Position numbers and translations under genes: made by a program
Notes under the pieces: model-generated
What the model was told of the DNA's origin: nothing
The model's database searches: none
Seen by the model: only the letters and a program-made list of their open reading frames with translations
Assembly (NCBI GenBank): GCA_033439765.1
Contig: JAULSN010000003.1
Location: 1,116,001 to 1,180,000, forward strand
From: Lasiosphaeria ovina
Lineage: Eukaryota > Ascomycota > Sordariomycetes > Sordariales > Lasiosphaeriaceae
Reading direction: 5' to 3'
DNA length: 64,000 nucleotides
Shown: piece by piece, positions 11,006 to 21,902 of the stretch
Numbering within the stretch: position 1 is the first letter of the stretch
How the letters are laid out: each line of letters opens with the position of its first letter

Positions 11006-11639
11006 TGCGCCGTGGGAGACGACCTCCCTGCCGGCACCGCTCTTAACGGCGCCAGCAATCGGATCGCCTCCCACACAAACTCCGCCGCTTTGGACAGCCC
11101 GCTCCCGACCGACCCAATCACCCCGAGCGCCAGGAACACCCCGATCACCAACACCACCCACCCCGCCCAGTCGATCTCGACCTCGAACCTGCCCCTCCTC
11201 ATTTCAGCCTCCCAGCTTGACGGTCCTCCCAGTCCAGCCGTCCCGCCCGTTGCAGGGTCCGATCCCCTCACCGACGTGACTTTTCGCACGACGGTGCACG
11301 ACCCGGTGACCTATTGGTACCCACCAACGTTAGTCTCACCCGCGAGGTGCAAGAGTGGGGAGGTGGCTTGCTTACATTCCGGTCGGTAGAGGATGTGGCG
11401 GACCCATCGGGGTTACTGGCGCCGGAGCCGGGGGCCGTGGTGGTTGTCGCTGGGGGGGGGGGTGAGGAAGAGCGGGCCGAGGGATCGACCTGGGCAGTGG
11501 GGTTGCTGGTGGTGTTGGGGGAGATTGTCGGGGTGTTCCTGGTGGTGGTGACTTGGGTGTGGCCTCGGGCAACGAGCTGCGCGGCCAGAGCTTCTGACGC
11601 GGGCGGCGCGGGGGTCCAAGAAACTGTAAAGATACGCAT
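10855..11639 (-). CDS. Single-pass membrane protein, two exons, function unknown
   Basis: Exon 1 is 11639-11376 and exon 2 is 11310-10855. The 65-bp intron has donor GTAAGC, branch site GACTAAC (near 11329) and acceptor CAATAG, joining in phase 0 (DRN then VTGSCTVV). The predicted protein is about 239 aa. Residues 1-88 are rich in Thr, Pro and Ser with no signal peptide. Residues near 130-155 hold one strong membrane segment (WAGWVVLVIGVFLALGVIG), followed by an amphipathic stretch and an Ala/Thr-rich tail. A second intron probably lies in the 5' leader (11643-11747, donor GTAAGT, acceptor TTCTAG directly before AAAATG), which supports this ATG. I do not recognise the family. Clean splice signals in two places argue that the gene is real. 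Confidence 0.55.
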
Positions 11640-11747
11640 TTTCTAGAACTAGTCAGCCATATAAACATGTCTCAGATGCATGTAGACTAGACCAGTATAC
11701 GTGTAGAACGGCGTTATAAGGAGGGTGGACGATTTCGTGATACTTAC

Positions 11748-12589
11748 GATGATGTTTGATGATATTTGATGATGCTAAAGGTCAGAAAACCAGCGCCCGC
11801 GGGGACGAGCGGCTGTGCTTGTTTTGTGCAAACTCTTTGACCCGTCTGTTCCTTCCACCAGTCAGCTCTGCTTGTTGCTCGAAGGGAAATAGCCCAACCC
11901 TGCGCCCGTTATTTCCATAACCTATTCCTGGCCGAGAGGGAAAGCACCCTCGTTAAGGCTCAAGTCGGGGGGAAGGAGGCAAGGTCTTGCTCATCTGCTA
12001 GCCGTCTTAAAGCCTTATCGGCATTTGCAACCACTCCCCTCGGTGCCTACTTAATCTTCAAGCGCCCCATTTGTCAAATGCCTGCGTAAGTTACCCAAAG
12101 GTCTTGTGAATTTATACCGAGAAAAAAGTTCGCCGTTGTAGTCTGGAATGAACCAGTCCTAGAGTATCCTGTGCGAGGCCTTCATGTTTCTCTACTAGAG
12201 CTCTAGGATTCACCTTTGGGCTTCAACTAGGATACTAAATGGATGAGTTGAAACGTGAATCACTTCTGGAACTACTACTGGAGTTCACGGATGAAGTCTT
12301 CTAAACTGTTTAACCTTTCCGCCACGTAAACGTCTGTCTTAAGCTTCGCATGGAGAAGCTCCTCGTGGGGAGATAGAGTGTTTTTGGATCATCGGACCTC
12401 GGATCCTAGGAAGGGAAAGTTTAAGAGTACCGAGTCACGAAGCTTATAGATACAGGCAGATTCATTATAAATTCTTGCCTCAAATCCTTCCTCGCCCCCA
12501 ATCATCCCTCACCTCCAATCCTCCCTCACCTCCAACCCTCCAAACAGCCATAATATTGAACCAATACCAAATAACCTCCTTCACTCGCA
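11748..12589. other. Intergenic between divergent genes
   Basis: This separates the minus-strand membrane-protein gene from the plus-strand gene at 12590, so it should hold both promoters. The pyrimidine-rich stretch 12480-12545 (repeated CCTCCCTCACCTCC) directly upstream of the second gene is typical of fungal transcription start regions. TGAT-rich short repeats lie at 11749-11776. No other feature seen. Confidence 0.4.
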
Positions 12590-13213
12590 ATGTTGCTGCC
12601 GCCGCCGAGGCCGCTGACAGCCCGTGAGGGCAATCTGAGAATTGCGGACGATCCACCACCAAGGGATTATACCCGAGATTACACAGTCGACGTGCGGCTT
12701 ATTCCCAATACCGCAAGGCATAACCCGCCAGTAGACTGGATCGTCGTGGCCGTTTTCAAGTGCCACGATTTGCTACTGGTAATGCAAAAGGGTCTGTTCT
12801 GGACGACATCCAACGTGGTGGCCGAACGCGGATATTATGCCAACATCACACCTAGCGATGACAGATACACGCTTAAACGTGTATGGGGACTACGCGAGTT
12901 CCCCGATAGGCCCGAGTCGCAGTCCAGCTGGGTGGCAGAAATTACTCTATATGCCGACTCGATCCAAACCCTTTCGAACTTTCGCTTGGACAAGCTATAC
13001 CAGCGGAATATCTCGTGTTGCCAAGCTTCGACGGACAAGGGATTATTCGTTTTTAGATATTCTCACCTTCGGCCTCTCACAAATATCAACTGTTTTGCCG
13101 ACAACCTACACCCGTCGTATGGCTCGTGGTGGTTTTGGCCTATGGAGGCAATATTGGACTACGACGCTCTGGAGTCGGAAGAGAGAGTGGAAGAGGACAA
13201 AGGGAAAGTGTAA
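12590..13213 (+). CDS. Conserved-looking hypothetical protein, 207 aa
   Basis: Uninterrupted single-exon frame beginning at an ATG preceded by a CT-rich leader and CACTCGCA, a good fungal start setting. The protein is soluble-looking, with no signal peptide or membrane segment. It is rich in Trp and aromatic residues and has distinct blocks: PVDWIVVAVFKCHDLLLVMQ, GLFWTTSNVVAERGYYANI, RVWGLREFPDRPESQSSW and WWFWPMEAILDYDALE. It ends in an acidic tail with EERVEEDKGKV. Balanced amino-acid composition and the lack of low complexity distinguish it from the overlapping frame at 12837-13496, which is Arg/Ser-rich and looks like its shadow. I do not recognise a family and propose no function. Confidence 0.6.
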   Translation: MLLPPPRPLTAREGNLRIADDPPPRDYTRDYTVDVRLIPNTARHNPPVDWIVVAVFKCHDLLLVMQKGLFWTTSNVVAERGYYANITPSDDRYTLKRVWGLREFPDRPESQSSWVAEITLYADSIQTLSNFRLDKLYQRNISCCQASTDKGLFVFRYSHLRPLTNINCFADNLHPSYGSWWFWPMEAILDYDALESEERVEEDKGKV

Positions 13214-14824
13214 TTCCCTCCCTACAGCCACAGAAATGGGGAAAAGAAAGGCTAGGGCAATTGATGTAATTTTGCAATTCCACAAATGTCGGGAGAGAAA
13301 AAAATGTGAGTGGTGGCACCGTGGCAGCAGCAAGCGGCCCGAGACATGTCCTCTACTCGGGCCGGCCGACAACCTACCCTACTTCCTCGTCAACAAAGAG
13401 CTCCGCGGAGAAAGACAAGACGAAAGCCGATTGTCGCCCAACCGGGCAAATTCGACGCCGGCGGCTGCACCAAAACCAGAACGGATGGGGCGCTAGGTTG
13501 GATTGGGAGTTTTCGTTAGCAAATACGGAATACTGACGTATTTAATTACTGGGGTTCCTTCCGCCTTTTCTCGTTTTTGTTGTTAATTCGGTAGTCGTAA
13601 CTCTTCTTGTTGAGAAGGCGCCGCCGCGGTACTACTCACCGTCTCTCGTCAGACCAGGTCAATAGAAGGTGCCAGCCGACCCAACATCGTGCGACCCGCA
13701 CCTCGGACAGCAAAGCTCTGCCTTTTATTTGTTCTTGTCCGCCGGGCGGATGACGAGATTTTACTGATGGCTTGCTTGTTCGCTTTTACAAAATGCGGCA
13801 CGTCCTGTCGCCTGCACGCCCCCCTTTCGCTGGAACGCAGGCTGACGCACATCTTTGAACTCTGTTGCTGATCCACTTCAATTGACTTTGGGTGCTCTCC
13901 CCTCGCGCCGTCGACCCCGACCGGCGCGATCACTGTGAAAACCGCTATGGCAGATCCGAGGCAATTGCAGTCTTCTGGTACAAAGAGCAATCCCGAGGAA
14001 CGTCCGGCCCCATCTTGATCTTCTCCTTCCTTTTTCATTGCGCCTACCTACGGGCCCTTGGCAATTGCTGGTAGTTGAGATACTAAGAATTCACTGTTAT
14101 GATAAATCCAACTCTGGAAGTCCCTCCTCGACCTAGGTGAAGAAATAAAACACACCTCCATTGGTGGATTGTCTAGCCAAGCAACAGATGCCATCTGCAA
14201 TGGCTGTGGTGGCTGCACGGGGCACATTCGGGGGCAACCCGATCCAAGCGGCGACCATCGTGCTTACAACGGCCCCGCGGTGCCCCGCGCGCCCGACACG
14301 ACCTGCTACGCGACGTCGATGGGCTGCAGCACGTTGCAAGCTACGCCTTGCGCGGACACGGGCTCCATTGTCGCGGATACGATATGACGCGTGATGCGTG
14401 CTTGTCTTTGCTCTAACTGACAGTTCAAGATTGGGATGACTCAGTTACCTGACAGTGAGTGCCCAAGGTTTATTTTGAGACCTTTCACAAGGTAATAAGT
14501 GGGCGCGGTCCTTAGGTCAGCTAGGCACGTGCTGTAAAACACGTGCCGCACTGCCCTCCCTTTCTGAGCTTTGTATACTGTGGTACGGTTCAAAGAGTCG
14601 CTATTCCAACAGTGGGTGTAGAGCTAGTGATTTAACCTAGCGAAACCCCCAAACCCCCCACTTACCACAGTACGGAACGGATACCACTTGGCCGTGAAAT
14701 CCTGCCGTAATATTGGAACAAGGCGACCGCTCTTTCCTTCTCTTTGCTCGACACCTAATACCCAGGATCGCCTTACTTACAAAGCCTCTCACCTTAAACT
14801 TGGCCAGCTTTTGCTTTTTTTGCC
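13214..14824. other. No supported gene
   Basis: Open frames of 60-130 codons occur on both strands (for example 13649-14038 minus), but they lack motifs and overlap others. From about 14480 the sequence is a plausible promoter and leader for the degraded secreted-protein gene that starts at 14825. No repeats of note were seen. Confidence 0.35.
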
Positions 14825-16464
14825 ATGAAAACCCGCCCGGTCCTGCGGCATTTTGCGGCGGGCTTGGCGGCGGCCACGTTCCTAATCTTTTGGGGCGCGT
14901 CAGACTTCGGGTCGAGCGAGGAAGCGGCCCGCCATAACGGCTTCCACATCTTTAACGCCGTGCACTCGGCGCTGCGTCAGTGTAAGACATTACCAGCAAT
15001 TCCAATTTTTAATTAGACTTTTTAAAACAAGTATTAACAATCTCAAGGGGGGTCTTCGCTAAACCATAACGGCCTCTTACTATTCCTAGCCACGGTGCCC
15101 AACGATATCCTCCTCTATCACGGCGATAACGTACTAGATTAGCCGCCCGGCTTCGAATGGCTAGCCTTTGAGATTGAGCACGCCGAGATGTTTGTACGCC
15201 CGAGGAGATCTCCGCGCACGCTCGATCCCCTACAAAGCCTCCTCGACCAGCATGCACAGGACGACCAGGCCAGATCCGTATACGACGACGGTGACGAAGA
15301 GCCTCACGAGTACCCCGGCTATCTCAAATCTACCGAGTAACAAAGCCCCTACGTGTCCTCTACGTCGACGGTATGGGCGCCGGCAAGACCACCCTCGGCA
15401 CGCTGGACTCGTAGGACTTCATCCTCCGTAATAGCCGGTCCGACCATCCGACGCGAGACTACGAGCGCGGCAAGGACCTATGCGACATTGCCGTCGCCTG
15501 GGGGCTGTAGGGCGTGCTCCGGATGGAGGCCGGCTTTGAGATAATCAAATGCAACTTCTCCGACAGCATCGAACTCGTCTCTATGCGCCAGCGGCCCGCA
15601 CTCGCCGACCCGGGATCTAAGGACTACTTTGGAGTCTCCGGCCTCGAGTATATACGAGCCGTCTTATAGCGCTACCACGGCATCGGGTCGGGTCGCGCCG
15701 TGCTGGACTTCCCGTCCATGGTCTCGGCTCTGTTCTATCCCGTTAACCTCACTAACCCGGATCCCGAACGCCCGGATCTACTGCGCTTGGCGGGCGCCAC
15801 GGAAAATTAACTATAGGTAATCAGGCTGCGGGTTGCGGAGGTCGTCAAGGCGCGTGGCCGCGACACTCCCGCGAGCTCCATTGACTGGTAGGGAGCCGCG
15901 GACATGATTATCGCTCGGTACTCGGATAGGCTAAAAAGTATGGCGGACAAGATCAAGTCTCTGGACGCTATGCGGGGCGCCGTTAACCAGCTCCTGAACC
16001 TCCATATCGACTATCTACCGGGTAGTAAGAAAGATATCGGAAAGGTCGAACTCGAACGGTATACGAAACACGATACCGCCCTTCTTATTCTACAGATACT
16101 AGAGGACCGCCTAATCCTCGTTAGGATAGAACACGTTACGTCGAGCATCTGCTCGGCGCTATTCTCCGTCCGGAAGCTCGTCGTAGTAGATCCGGATATA
16201 GACGCGGCTTCGCTTTCAGCTGCCGTAAAGATTGTATAGGAGTTGGTGGATCGCCTCCAATAGACGCGGTGGAAATAGTGTCCCCTCTACGAGTATAACG
16301 AGGTCTGCTTCGTGGCTATATGGCCCTATGGAGATAGAGAGTCGTACGAACGGCCGTCTTATAGAAATAGCTCTACGATCTGGGACATTGGTCGGGGTAG
16401 CTACTAGCCGCGCGTATGGTCCGTACGGCCTGGATCTAGGAACCACAATTACGGTTATGGAATA
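14825..16464 (+). pseudogene. RIP-degraded gene for a conserved fungal secreted protein
   Basis: The frame starts with a hydrophobic leader (residues near 8-23, LRHFAAGLAAATFLIFWG) and then RHNGFHIFNAVHSALRQ. A well-formed 66-bp intron (14982-15047; GTAAGA donor, AATCTCAAG acceptor) joins Q to WGSSLNHNG. The text continues with FLATVPNDILLYHGD, FEWLAFEIEHAEMF, LYVDGMGAGKTTLGTLDS, DYERGKDLCDIAVAWG, RYHGIGSGRAVLDFPSM and IEHVTSSICSALFSVRKLV. I recall this as a secreted ascomycete family of about 500 aa without a known reaction. At least eight TAG/TAA codons stand where Gln or Trp is expected, and a one-base shift lies near 15345. The intron and reading order are intact, so the damage is mostly C-to-T point mutation. 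Confidence 0.75.
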
Positions 16465-16755
16465 GAGAGTAACGGCTCGGGTCGACGAGATTTGTGATTA
16501 GTATAAGGCTAGGGGTTATTTACTTATTCAGGGAAGAGGCGCGGCGTCGGTTATGCTCTCCGCTATATAGACTCGTTTCTTACTATATAGCGCTAGCGAA
16601 TCCATTCTTTTCCCTAAATTATTTTTGAGTAATTATATATTAATAAGCCTATTGGTTATTCTGGCCTCTCTAACTACCCTACGTAGGAGCCCTCTCCTTC
16701 AGTATATATCTACGGAACGCGGGCTCACGAAGTAATTATCTTGATGATTTATTAA

Positions 16756-17126
16756 TGTTGAAGTATAGCTAGTCACTAGGCCAATAAGGTCCCTTTAGGG
16801 CCCTGGGCTACAGGGCACCACAGTGGCTGTGTTAGTGTTGTGAGCGTTGTGGTCGTTGTGGGGGTGCTGAAGGTCTATACCGAGTTTGTTTACTTAGCCC
16901 CACAGCACCTTCTCGAACCTCCTACAGGTCTAGGCATACGTAAGACAAGCCCACTAGAAGATTATAGAATACAGGGCTGCCTACGCGGCCTGTGGGCCCC
17001 TAGAACCTTCTAGAGGGCCTGCCTTAGGTCTATATAGACCTGTCCTTTCCCTTAGATAGATTTCCTTTCTACAAGCAAGCAAGCAACGCACTCACCACTC
17101 TTTGTACTATATACCTTCTATAATAC
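16756..17126 (-). repeat. Dispersed hairpin repeat, copy B (truncated)
   Basis: Reverse-strand copy of the same family as 6953-7783. It covers only the right half, from the terminal TGTTGAAG-like end through the palindromic segments and the CAAGCAAGC run, to the point CTTCTATAATAC just before the TATA region. It stops exactly where copy C begins, so the hairpin array and 20-bp units are absent. Confidence 0.8.
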
Positions 17127-17894
17127 TATTGAAGTGTGGCTAGTCACTAGGGCAATAAGGTCCCTGTAGGGCCCTGGGCTACAGGGCACCACAGTGGCTG
17201 TGTTGGTGTTGTGAGCGTTGTGGTCGTTGTGTGGGTGCTGAGGGCGCTATACCTAGATTGTTTACTTTGCCCCACAGCACCTTCTCGAAACCCCTATACG
17301 CCCTGGCATACGTAAGACAAGCCTACTAGAAGACTGTAGAATATAGAGCTGTCTACGGAGCCTGTGGGTCTCTAGAACCTTCTAGAGAGCCCACCTTAGG
17401 TCTATATATAGACCTGTTCCTTTCCTTAGATAGATTTCCTTTCTTCAAGCAAGCAAGCCAGGCTTCTTATTGTGAGTATAAAAGAAAGCAATAAGTAAGC
17501 AACGCACTCACCACTCTTTGTACTATATACCTTCTATAATACAACTCCTCCCCGTCTTCTTCAGCACCCACAGTTGGTACCGAAGACCCTGGCCATAGGG
17601 CAGAGTCCCCTACAGCCTACGAGGTAGACTGCTGAGCAGAGTCCTCACAGTCTGAGTGGCAGGCCTGTAGCAGAGTTCTACAGACCTGTGGCAGTCAGCC
17701 TGCTTCCCTCAGTGCCTTGCAGAAGCACTGTTGTATCGGACCGTAGGGCACAGTTCCTTACGATCTACCCTGCACTCGGCCGACCTACCCTGCACTTGGT
17801 TCCCGGCATACGCTACCGCTTCCGCTACGCCTGTGAGCATTGCGCACCCTGTATAGGTGCTGAGTTCAGGCCTATACAGGCACGCAGTTTAACA
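17127..17894 (-). repeat. Dispersed hairpin repeat, copy C
   Basis: Reverse-strand, near full-length copy (768 bp). Read on the minus strand it begins TGTTAAACTGCGTGCC and contains about two of the 20-bp units. It keeps the hairpin array (near 17585-17765) with loops aactgtg, aactctg, gactctg and gactctg. It ends in CACTTCAATA, a C-to-T-mutated form of the terminal TTTAACA. A short insertion (near 17469-17490) interrupts the GCTT run. It follows copy B head to tail without spacer and lies in opposite orientation to copy A 9.3 kb away. Confidence 0.85.
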
Positions 17895-18564
17895 ATCGGC
17901 TTAATTCTATTTTCTTAGAAATAGATCTTTTATCGCTTAACGGTCGTTATCGGATTGACTCTTCGTTCTCTTTATCCCGCTCTCTCTACGACTCGAGGTC
18001 ATTCGTAAAACGACGTATTAGCTATACTAGTAGCCCGCTTATGGGCCTTTGGCCTGGACGCCTGACTCGCTTCTTTACTATCGTGAGGCCTAGAGAAGAT
18101 AAAGATAATGAGTTTTGTAAAGCGATGAAACTAGGGGGTTGTAGGGAATTGAAAGTATAGCGAGCGAAGAGGGGAATTAGGATTAAAACGGGGGGAGAGG
18201 GGAAGAGATAGTATGAGATTTTCGTCCGTTTCATGCCCCTTTTTGGTGGTCTTATGAACGGTGGTCGTTGGTTTGAAGGCTACGAAACAGCCATTGCAAC
18301 ACCCCAAAACCGACAAAGAGAGTTTCCCTTTCCTCCTTCGGAGCTGAGCAGTTGCCGCCTTAAGCTAAGCCAGGCTGAGTCAGGCTGAGCGAGAGATCAT
18401 TTTGTGGGCTACCTAGTTATACTTGCCGTAGTTTAAAAATAGCATTCTGAGCCCAATTTCAGGACACTAGCGCTCCGCCACCTAGTTACCCCGTCTTATT
18501 TTTCTACCCTATTAGAGTAAACGATTACCTCGTGTTAAAGTATGGCTTTACTATAGTGCTACAG
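17895..18564. other. AT-rich, no gene seen
   Basis: Short AT-rich frames only. A GGCTGAG direct repeat lies near 18370-18390. Composition resembles the RIP-altered DNA around it. Confidence 0.35.
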
Positions 18565-18770
18565 TGTAAGGAAGCTCCCCAACTCACACCATTGTGGCCA
18601 CCAACCACCACAAAGCACTGAGCTCCCGGCCATGTATATAAACGGCGGCCCTCGCCCACCTTCCTTTGCGAGGGCCAGGTTGAAGTCTTACACCAATACC
18701 AGTCATTGCTCACCCTTGTCTTTGCCCTCATCGTGACCACCTTGATCAGGCGTACCTGCCTTCTCTTACA
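18565..18770 (+). repeat. Solo-LTR-like sequence, 206 bp
   Basis: Starts TGTAAGGAAG and ends CTTCTCTTACA, giving TG...CA ends with inverted TGTAAG/CTTACA. A TATATAAA box lies near 18634, directly followed by a hairpin (GGCCCTCGC...GCGAGGGCC). These are the parts expected of an LTR. Flanking five bases (TACAG and ATCAG) agree at three positions only, so a target duplication is uncertain. No gag or pol follows. Confidence 0.4.
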
Positions 18771-19268
18771 ATCAGCACTGTGGGTAAGGTACCTAGGTTG
18801 GGTGTGCCTTCCAAGCCTATCGCTGGGCGCTGCAGGTGCCCGACACTCGACTTGCTAGCCCACAATGGCTGCCTTTTCTATCTGGTCGGGTATCCACGGG
18901 GGCGAGAACCCAGTGCTTCTTGGGTCCTAAGGCGGACTAGTCCGCCTAGACCTGCTAATCCGCTCTCTAGTGCCCGCGAGTGCGCCGGCTAATAGGAGCC
19001 CCCGAACTCTCTTTCTCTCACCCATCTCTAGTGGCAATTCGACGTATGGAACTTGAAGAATGGGGTTTTCGGTTCACGGTGACTCAGTTTTAAGGTTTGT
19101 GCAAGAATTCTAGGTTCGAAGCGTAGGTAGCGTAGCTCGAGTTTGAGTTTTACGACACTATAAATTGAAAGGCCCTGGTATCTTTTTCGCCTAACCCTTC
19201 AAACCCTTCAACATTTATCCAAGCTCATTTATTCACTCGCTATAAAACCCACTTAACCAAGGCAATAC
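18771..19268. other. Intergenic, no gene seen
   Basis: GC-balanced sequence up to about 19010, then AT-rich leader sequence for the relic at 19269. The GC-balanced part may belong to the element whose LTR-like end lies upstream, but no coding motif is readable. Confidence 0.3.
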
Positions 19269-20270
19269 AATAGGGCGTCAAGACCACATTTCTCCTTCTT
19301 TCCGATACCTACGCCAAAAATGGCGTAGCCGTTCCAGACCTCCCAGTCGACGTGGCGATCCATTACGGCGACCTAACCGACGGGTCTAAGATTCACGAGT
19401 TCGAGACTACGCTCACTCTACTTCGTAGTATCGAAGCGCCGCTGAAAATCGTTATCGCCGGAAACCATAACTTTACGCTCGATAAGCCGGTATACCGGGA
19501 GAAAGCCGATACTACTCGGAGGTTATTCTCTATTATACCGGAACTTATGAGGAAGGAGTACGGTAATCCCGGTAATATATACCGGCTTATTAGCCAAGAG
19601 CCCGAAGGTATTCACTTTCTTAATAAAGGGACGTATTATTTTCGCCTTAGTAATAGTACGGACCTAACTATATATATAAGCCCCTTTACCCCGTCTATTG
19701 AAGCCGACTGGGGGTTTTAGTATAAGCGAGGGGATAATCACGACTTTATAATATATAGTAAAGTTGACGTGGTTATTACGTACGGTCCGCCTAAGGGAGT
19801 TCTTAATATAACAAATTCCAGGTAGCGCGGAGGTTATAAGCAGCTCTTCGCGGCCGTCGCCAGAGCTCGACCGCTTCTATACTACTTTGGGCATATCTAC
19901 GAAGGATAGGGCGGGAAGCTAGTAGTATAGCGAGGGATGGAACCGAGCGAAAACCCCTCCCACTTTACCGATATAGATAATAGTACGTCTTCCGTTATTG
20001 AGACGCTCGTAATAATCGAGCCCCGTTAGAGCGATAGTACCGAAATAAAGCTGGAGAAGGAATGCCGGCTCCGAAGCCTTACGAAAGAGGGATATCGAAG
20101 GATAAGTTACTATAGTCAAGACGAGTCTCCCGCTAGATAAGGGTAGACTACGCTATTTATTAACGCGGCCATTTAATCTGGAAATAAATATAGTAGGCCT
20201 TAGCTACCGTAGGTTATTAATATTAAGCTCCCAAGGAGTACTAACGCCGGACTTAAGACCTCAGGTACCT
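19269..20270 (+). pseudogene. RIP-degraded calcineurin-like metallophosphoesterase
   Basis: One frame read through stops gives the metallophosphoesterase order. It starts with VKTTFLLLSDTYAKNG (normally DTHG, metal ligands), VAIHYGDLTD (normally H-x-GDLTD) and IVIAGNHNFTLDKP (normally GNHD). Later come WGF, VDVVITYGPPKG (normally THGPPKG) and YYFGHIYEGG (normally GHIHEG). Every metal-binding His or Asp that differs can be explained by one C-to-T or G-to-A change. Stops TAG appear after ADWGF, NSR, IYEG and others. The start codon is also lost (TAG precedes GVKTTF). Such enzymes hydrolyse phosphodiesters or phosphomonoesters; this copy cannot be functional. The clean long frame 19352-19720 is only the central surviving part. 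Confidence 0.8.
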
Positions 20271-20409
20271 CATCTCGAACTATAGCCTGAGAATTCTCAG
20301 CGTTATATATACTTGCTAAGCGATATATACGTTCTTATAGATAAACGCCGCTCGTAATTATAGTATAGTTATTAAAGTATAGTTATTTATAGTAATATGG
20401 AATTTACGA

Positions 20410-21140
20410 ATCTATTAGTCGAGTTGTAGCTACTTCCGGTAACGTCTAGCCGAGCAATCTTTGAATATTACGCATCGGTGGCCTTTGGCCCTGGCATGGC
20501 GTACTATGAAGGCCATTTATATTAGGGCATATAGATATGGGCAGGGGAATAACCTTCTAGGCGGTATTACGTTATATGGGTCAGCTCCCTCTGTACACCT
20601 CGAGGCCCCGGGATCACGGAACCGAGAACATAGCGCTACGGGAAGCCGCCGCCATAGGGCTTCTTGGATTTTTAAAAAAATAGTTAATAATAACATTTAT
20701 GATGCGGCTTGAGGGTGCCGCATTAAGTCGAGACAACGTAAATGAGCTGAATAACCAAGGCGAGTTAGCGCTGTATTACGCGTACCTTTGCGGTGCGACC
20801 GATACGGTCCAGCTACTCTTATCTCGAGGAGCGGATCCCTCTATCCGACCACGTCCCTCTGGCCCGACTTGTTTACGTTAGCTCTTTGTCTTCCAACCTC
20901 ATAATATCCCAACCGTCATAAAGTAGCTGATTGACCATGGCGCCCCGATAGACGCCCTATCGAGCCAACGCATCCGAGTGGTTCATTACCCTTTCCTTCT
21001 CCCGTATGGTACGCCGCTACATTGGGTAGTGGAATCATCATGTGTGGAGGCGGTTCAGGCCCTATTGGCCTGTGGCGCTGAAGTCTATGTCCGCAATCAG
21101 GTCCCTATTCACTTAGAACCAGGACGGCAGTAGTTTATTA
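20410..21140 (+). pseudogene. Ankyrin-repeat protein relic
   Basis: After IFEYYASVAFGPGMAYYEG near 20460-20515 the readable text includes LNNQGELALYYAYLCGATD and VQLLLSRGADPS (near 20745-20845), then after two TAG codons LIDHGAPIDA. Further on, YGTPLHWVVESSCVEAVQA and LLACGAEVYV (near 21005-21095) are typical ankyrin repeats (TPLHxAxxxG...LLxxGAxv). A one-base shift near 20698 separates the upstream part. Stops replace Gln as in neighbouring relics. Ankyrin repeats bind protein partners; nothing indicates which. Confidence 0.65.
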
Positions 21141-21149
21141 ATGACCTAG

Positions 21150-21902
21150 AGTCCCTAGTCGAAAAAGCCAACCATGGTTATATACTTGAAAGCCAAATAG
21201 GAAGCCCAAATTCTGGCAAGCTTGAAAGTTACGGCCCAAAATGGGGACCGCGGGCATATACTGGTACATGGTTTGGGATAGTACATAACATCTTAGTTCA
21301 ATCCGTAGCATAGTACATAGCAATAGCATCCTAGCTCCAAAACAGGGACGGTATTTAACATACTAATACATAATACGGCATGGCACATAGTATACTGGCA
21401 CTTAAAATATACCAGTATATGATATTGTTGGAGGGATGTATAGAGCACTTATGGTTGGGGCGTGGCCAAATCGGGGTTAGCTAACTTAACATACTAGAAT
21501 ATGATAGACTAGCTTAGACGCTATACCGGTACCGATGCCACCCTCGGCGGCACGTATGTGGGAGCCAGTGGCTTTTTCGCCGTTGAGACTGTCTGTTGGT
21601 TCCGGGGCAGGCCGCTTCCTTGAACGCTGATGGGATTCACGAATCAGGAGGGCCCGCGGCGGCTGACGGGGGGCAGGAAGGTCGGCATCATCATTCTCGT
21701 CACGGTCGGAAAGGTCGTCTTCGTACAACGGTTGCACCTGGCCGTCGGAAGACTCCGAGCTGGAAGGCGCGCCGGGGGAAGGTTGTCGGGTTCCTTTCAT
21801 CCTGAGGGCTTCGTGCGGTTGATGTGCGCGGGCTTGCAAGAACAACAGCGAGATTGAGGCGTAACTCCACGCCGCGGCGATTTCACTAGGCCAGTAGTAG
21901 TA
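21150..21902. other. AT-rich then GC-rich intergenic
   Basis: 21150-21480 contains several near-copies of ATAGTACATA-type words but no clear tandem array. A minus-strand frame at 21486-21845 (119 codons) is rich in Ser, Pro, Asp and Arg (SSSESSDGQVQPLYEDDLS). It might be a fragment of a disordered protein, but I see no start signal, splice site or family and do not call it a gene. Confidence 0.3.

Noticed and set aside
12837..13496. 219-codon frame overlapping the 207-aa gene
   Set aside because: Arg/Ser-biased, overlaps the better frame and lacks a leader; taken as shadow.
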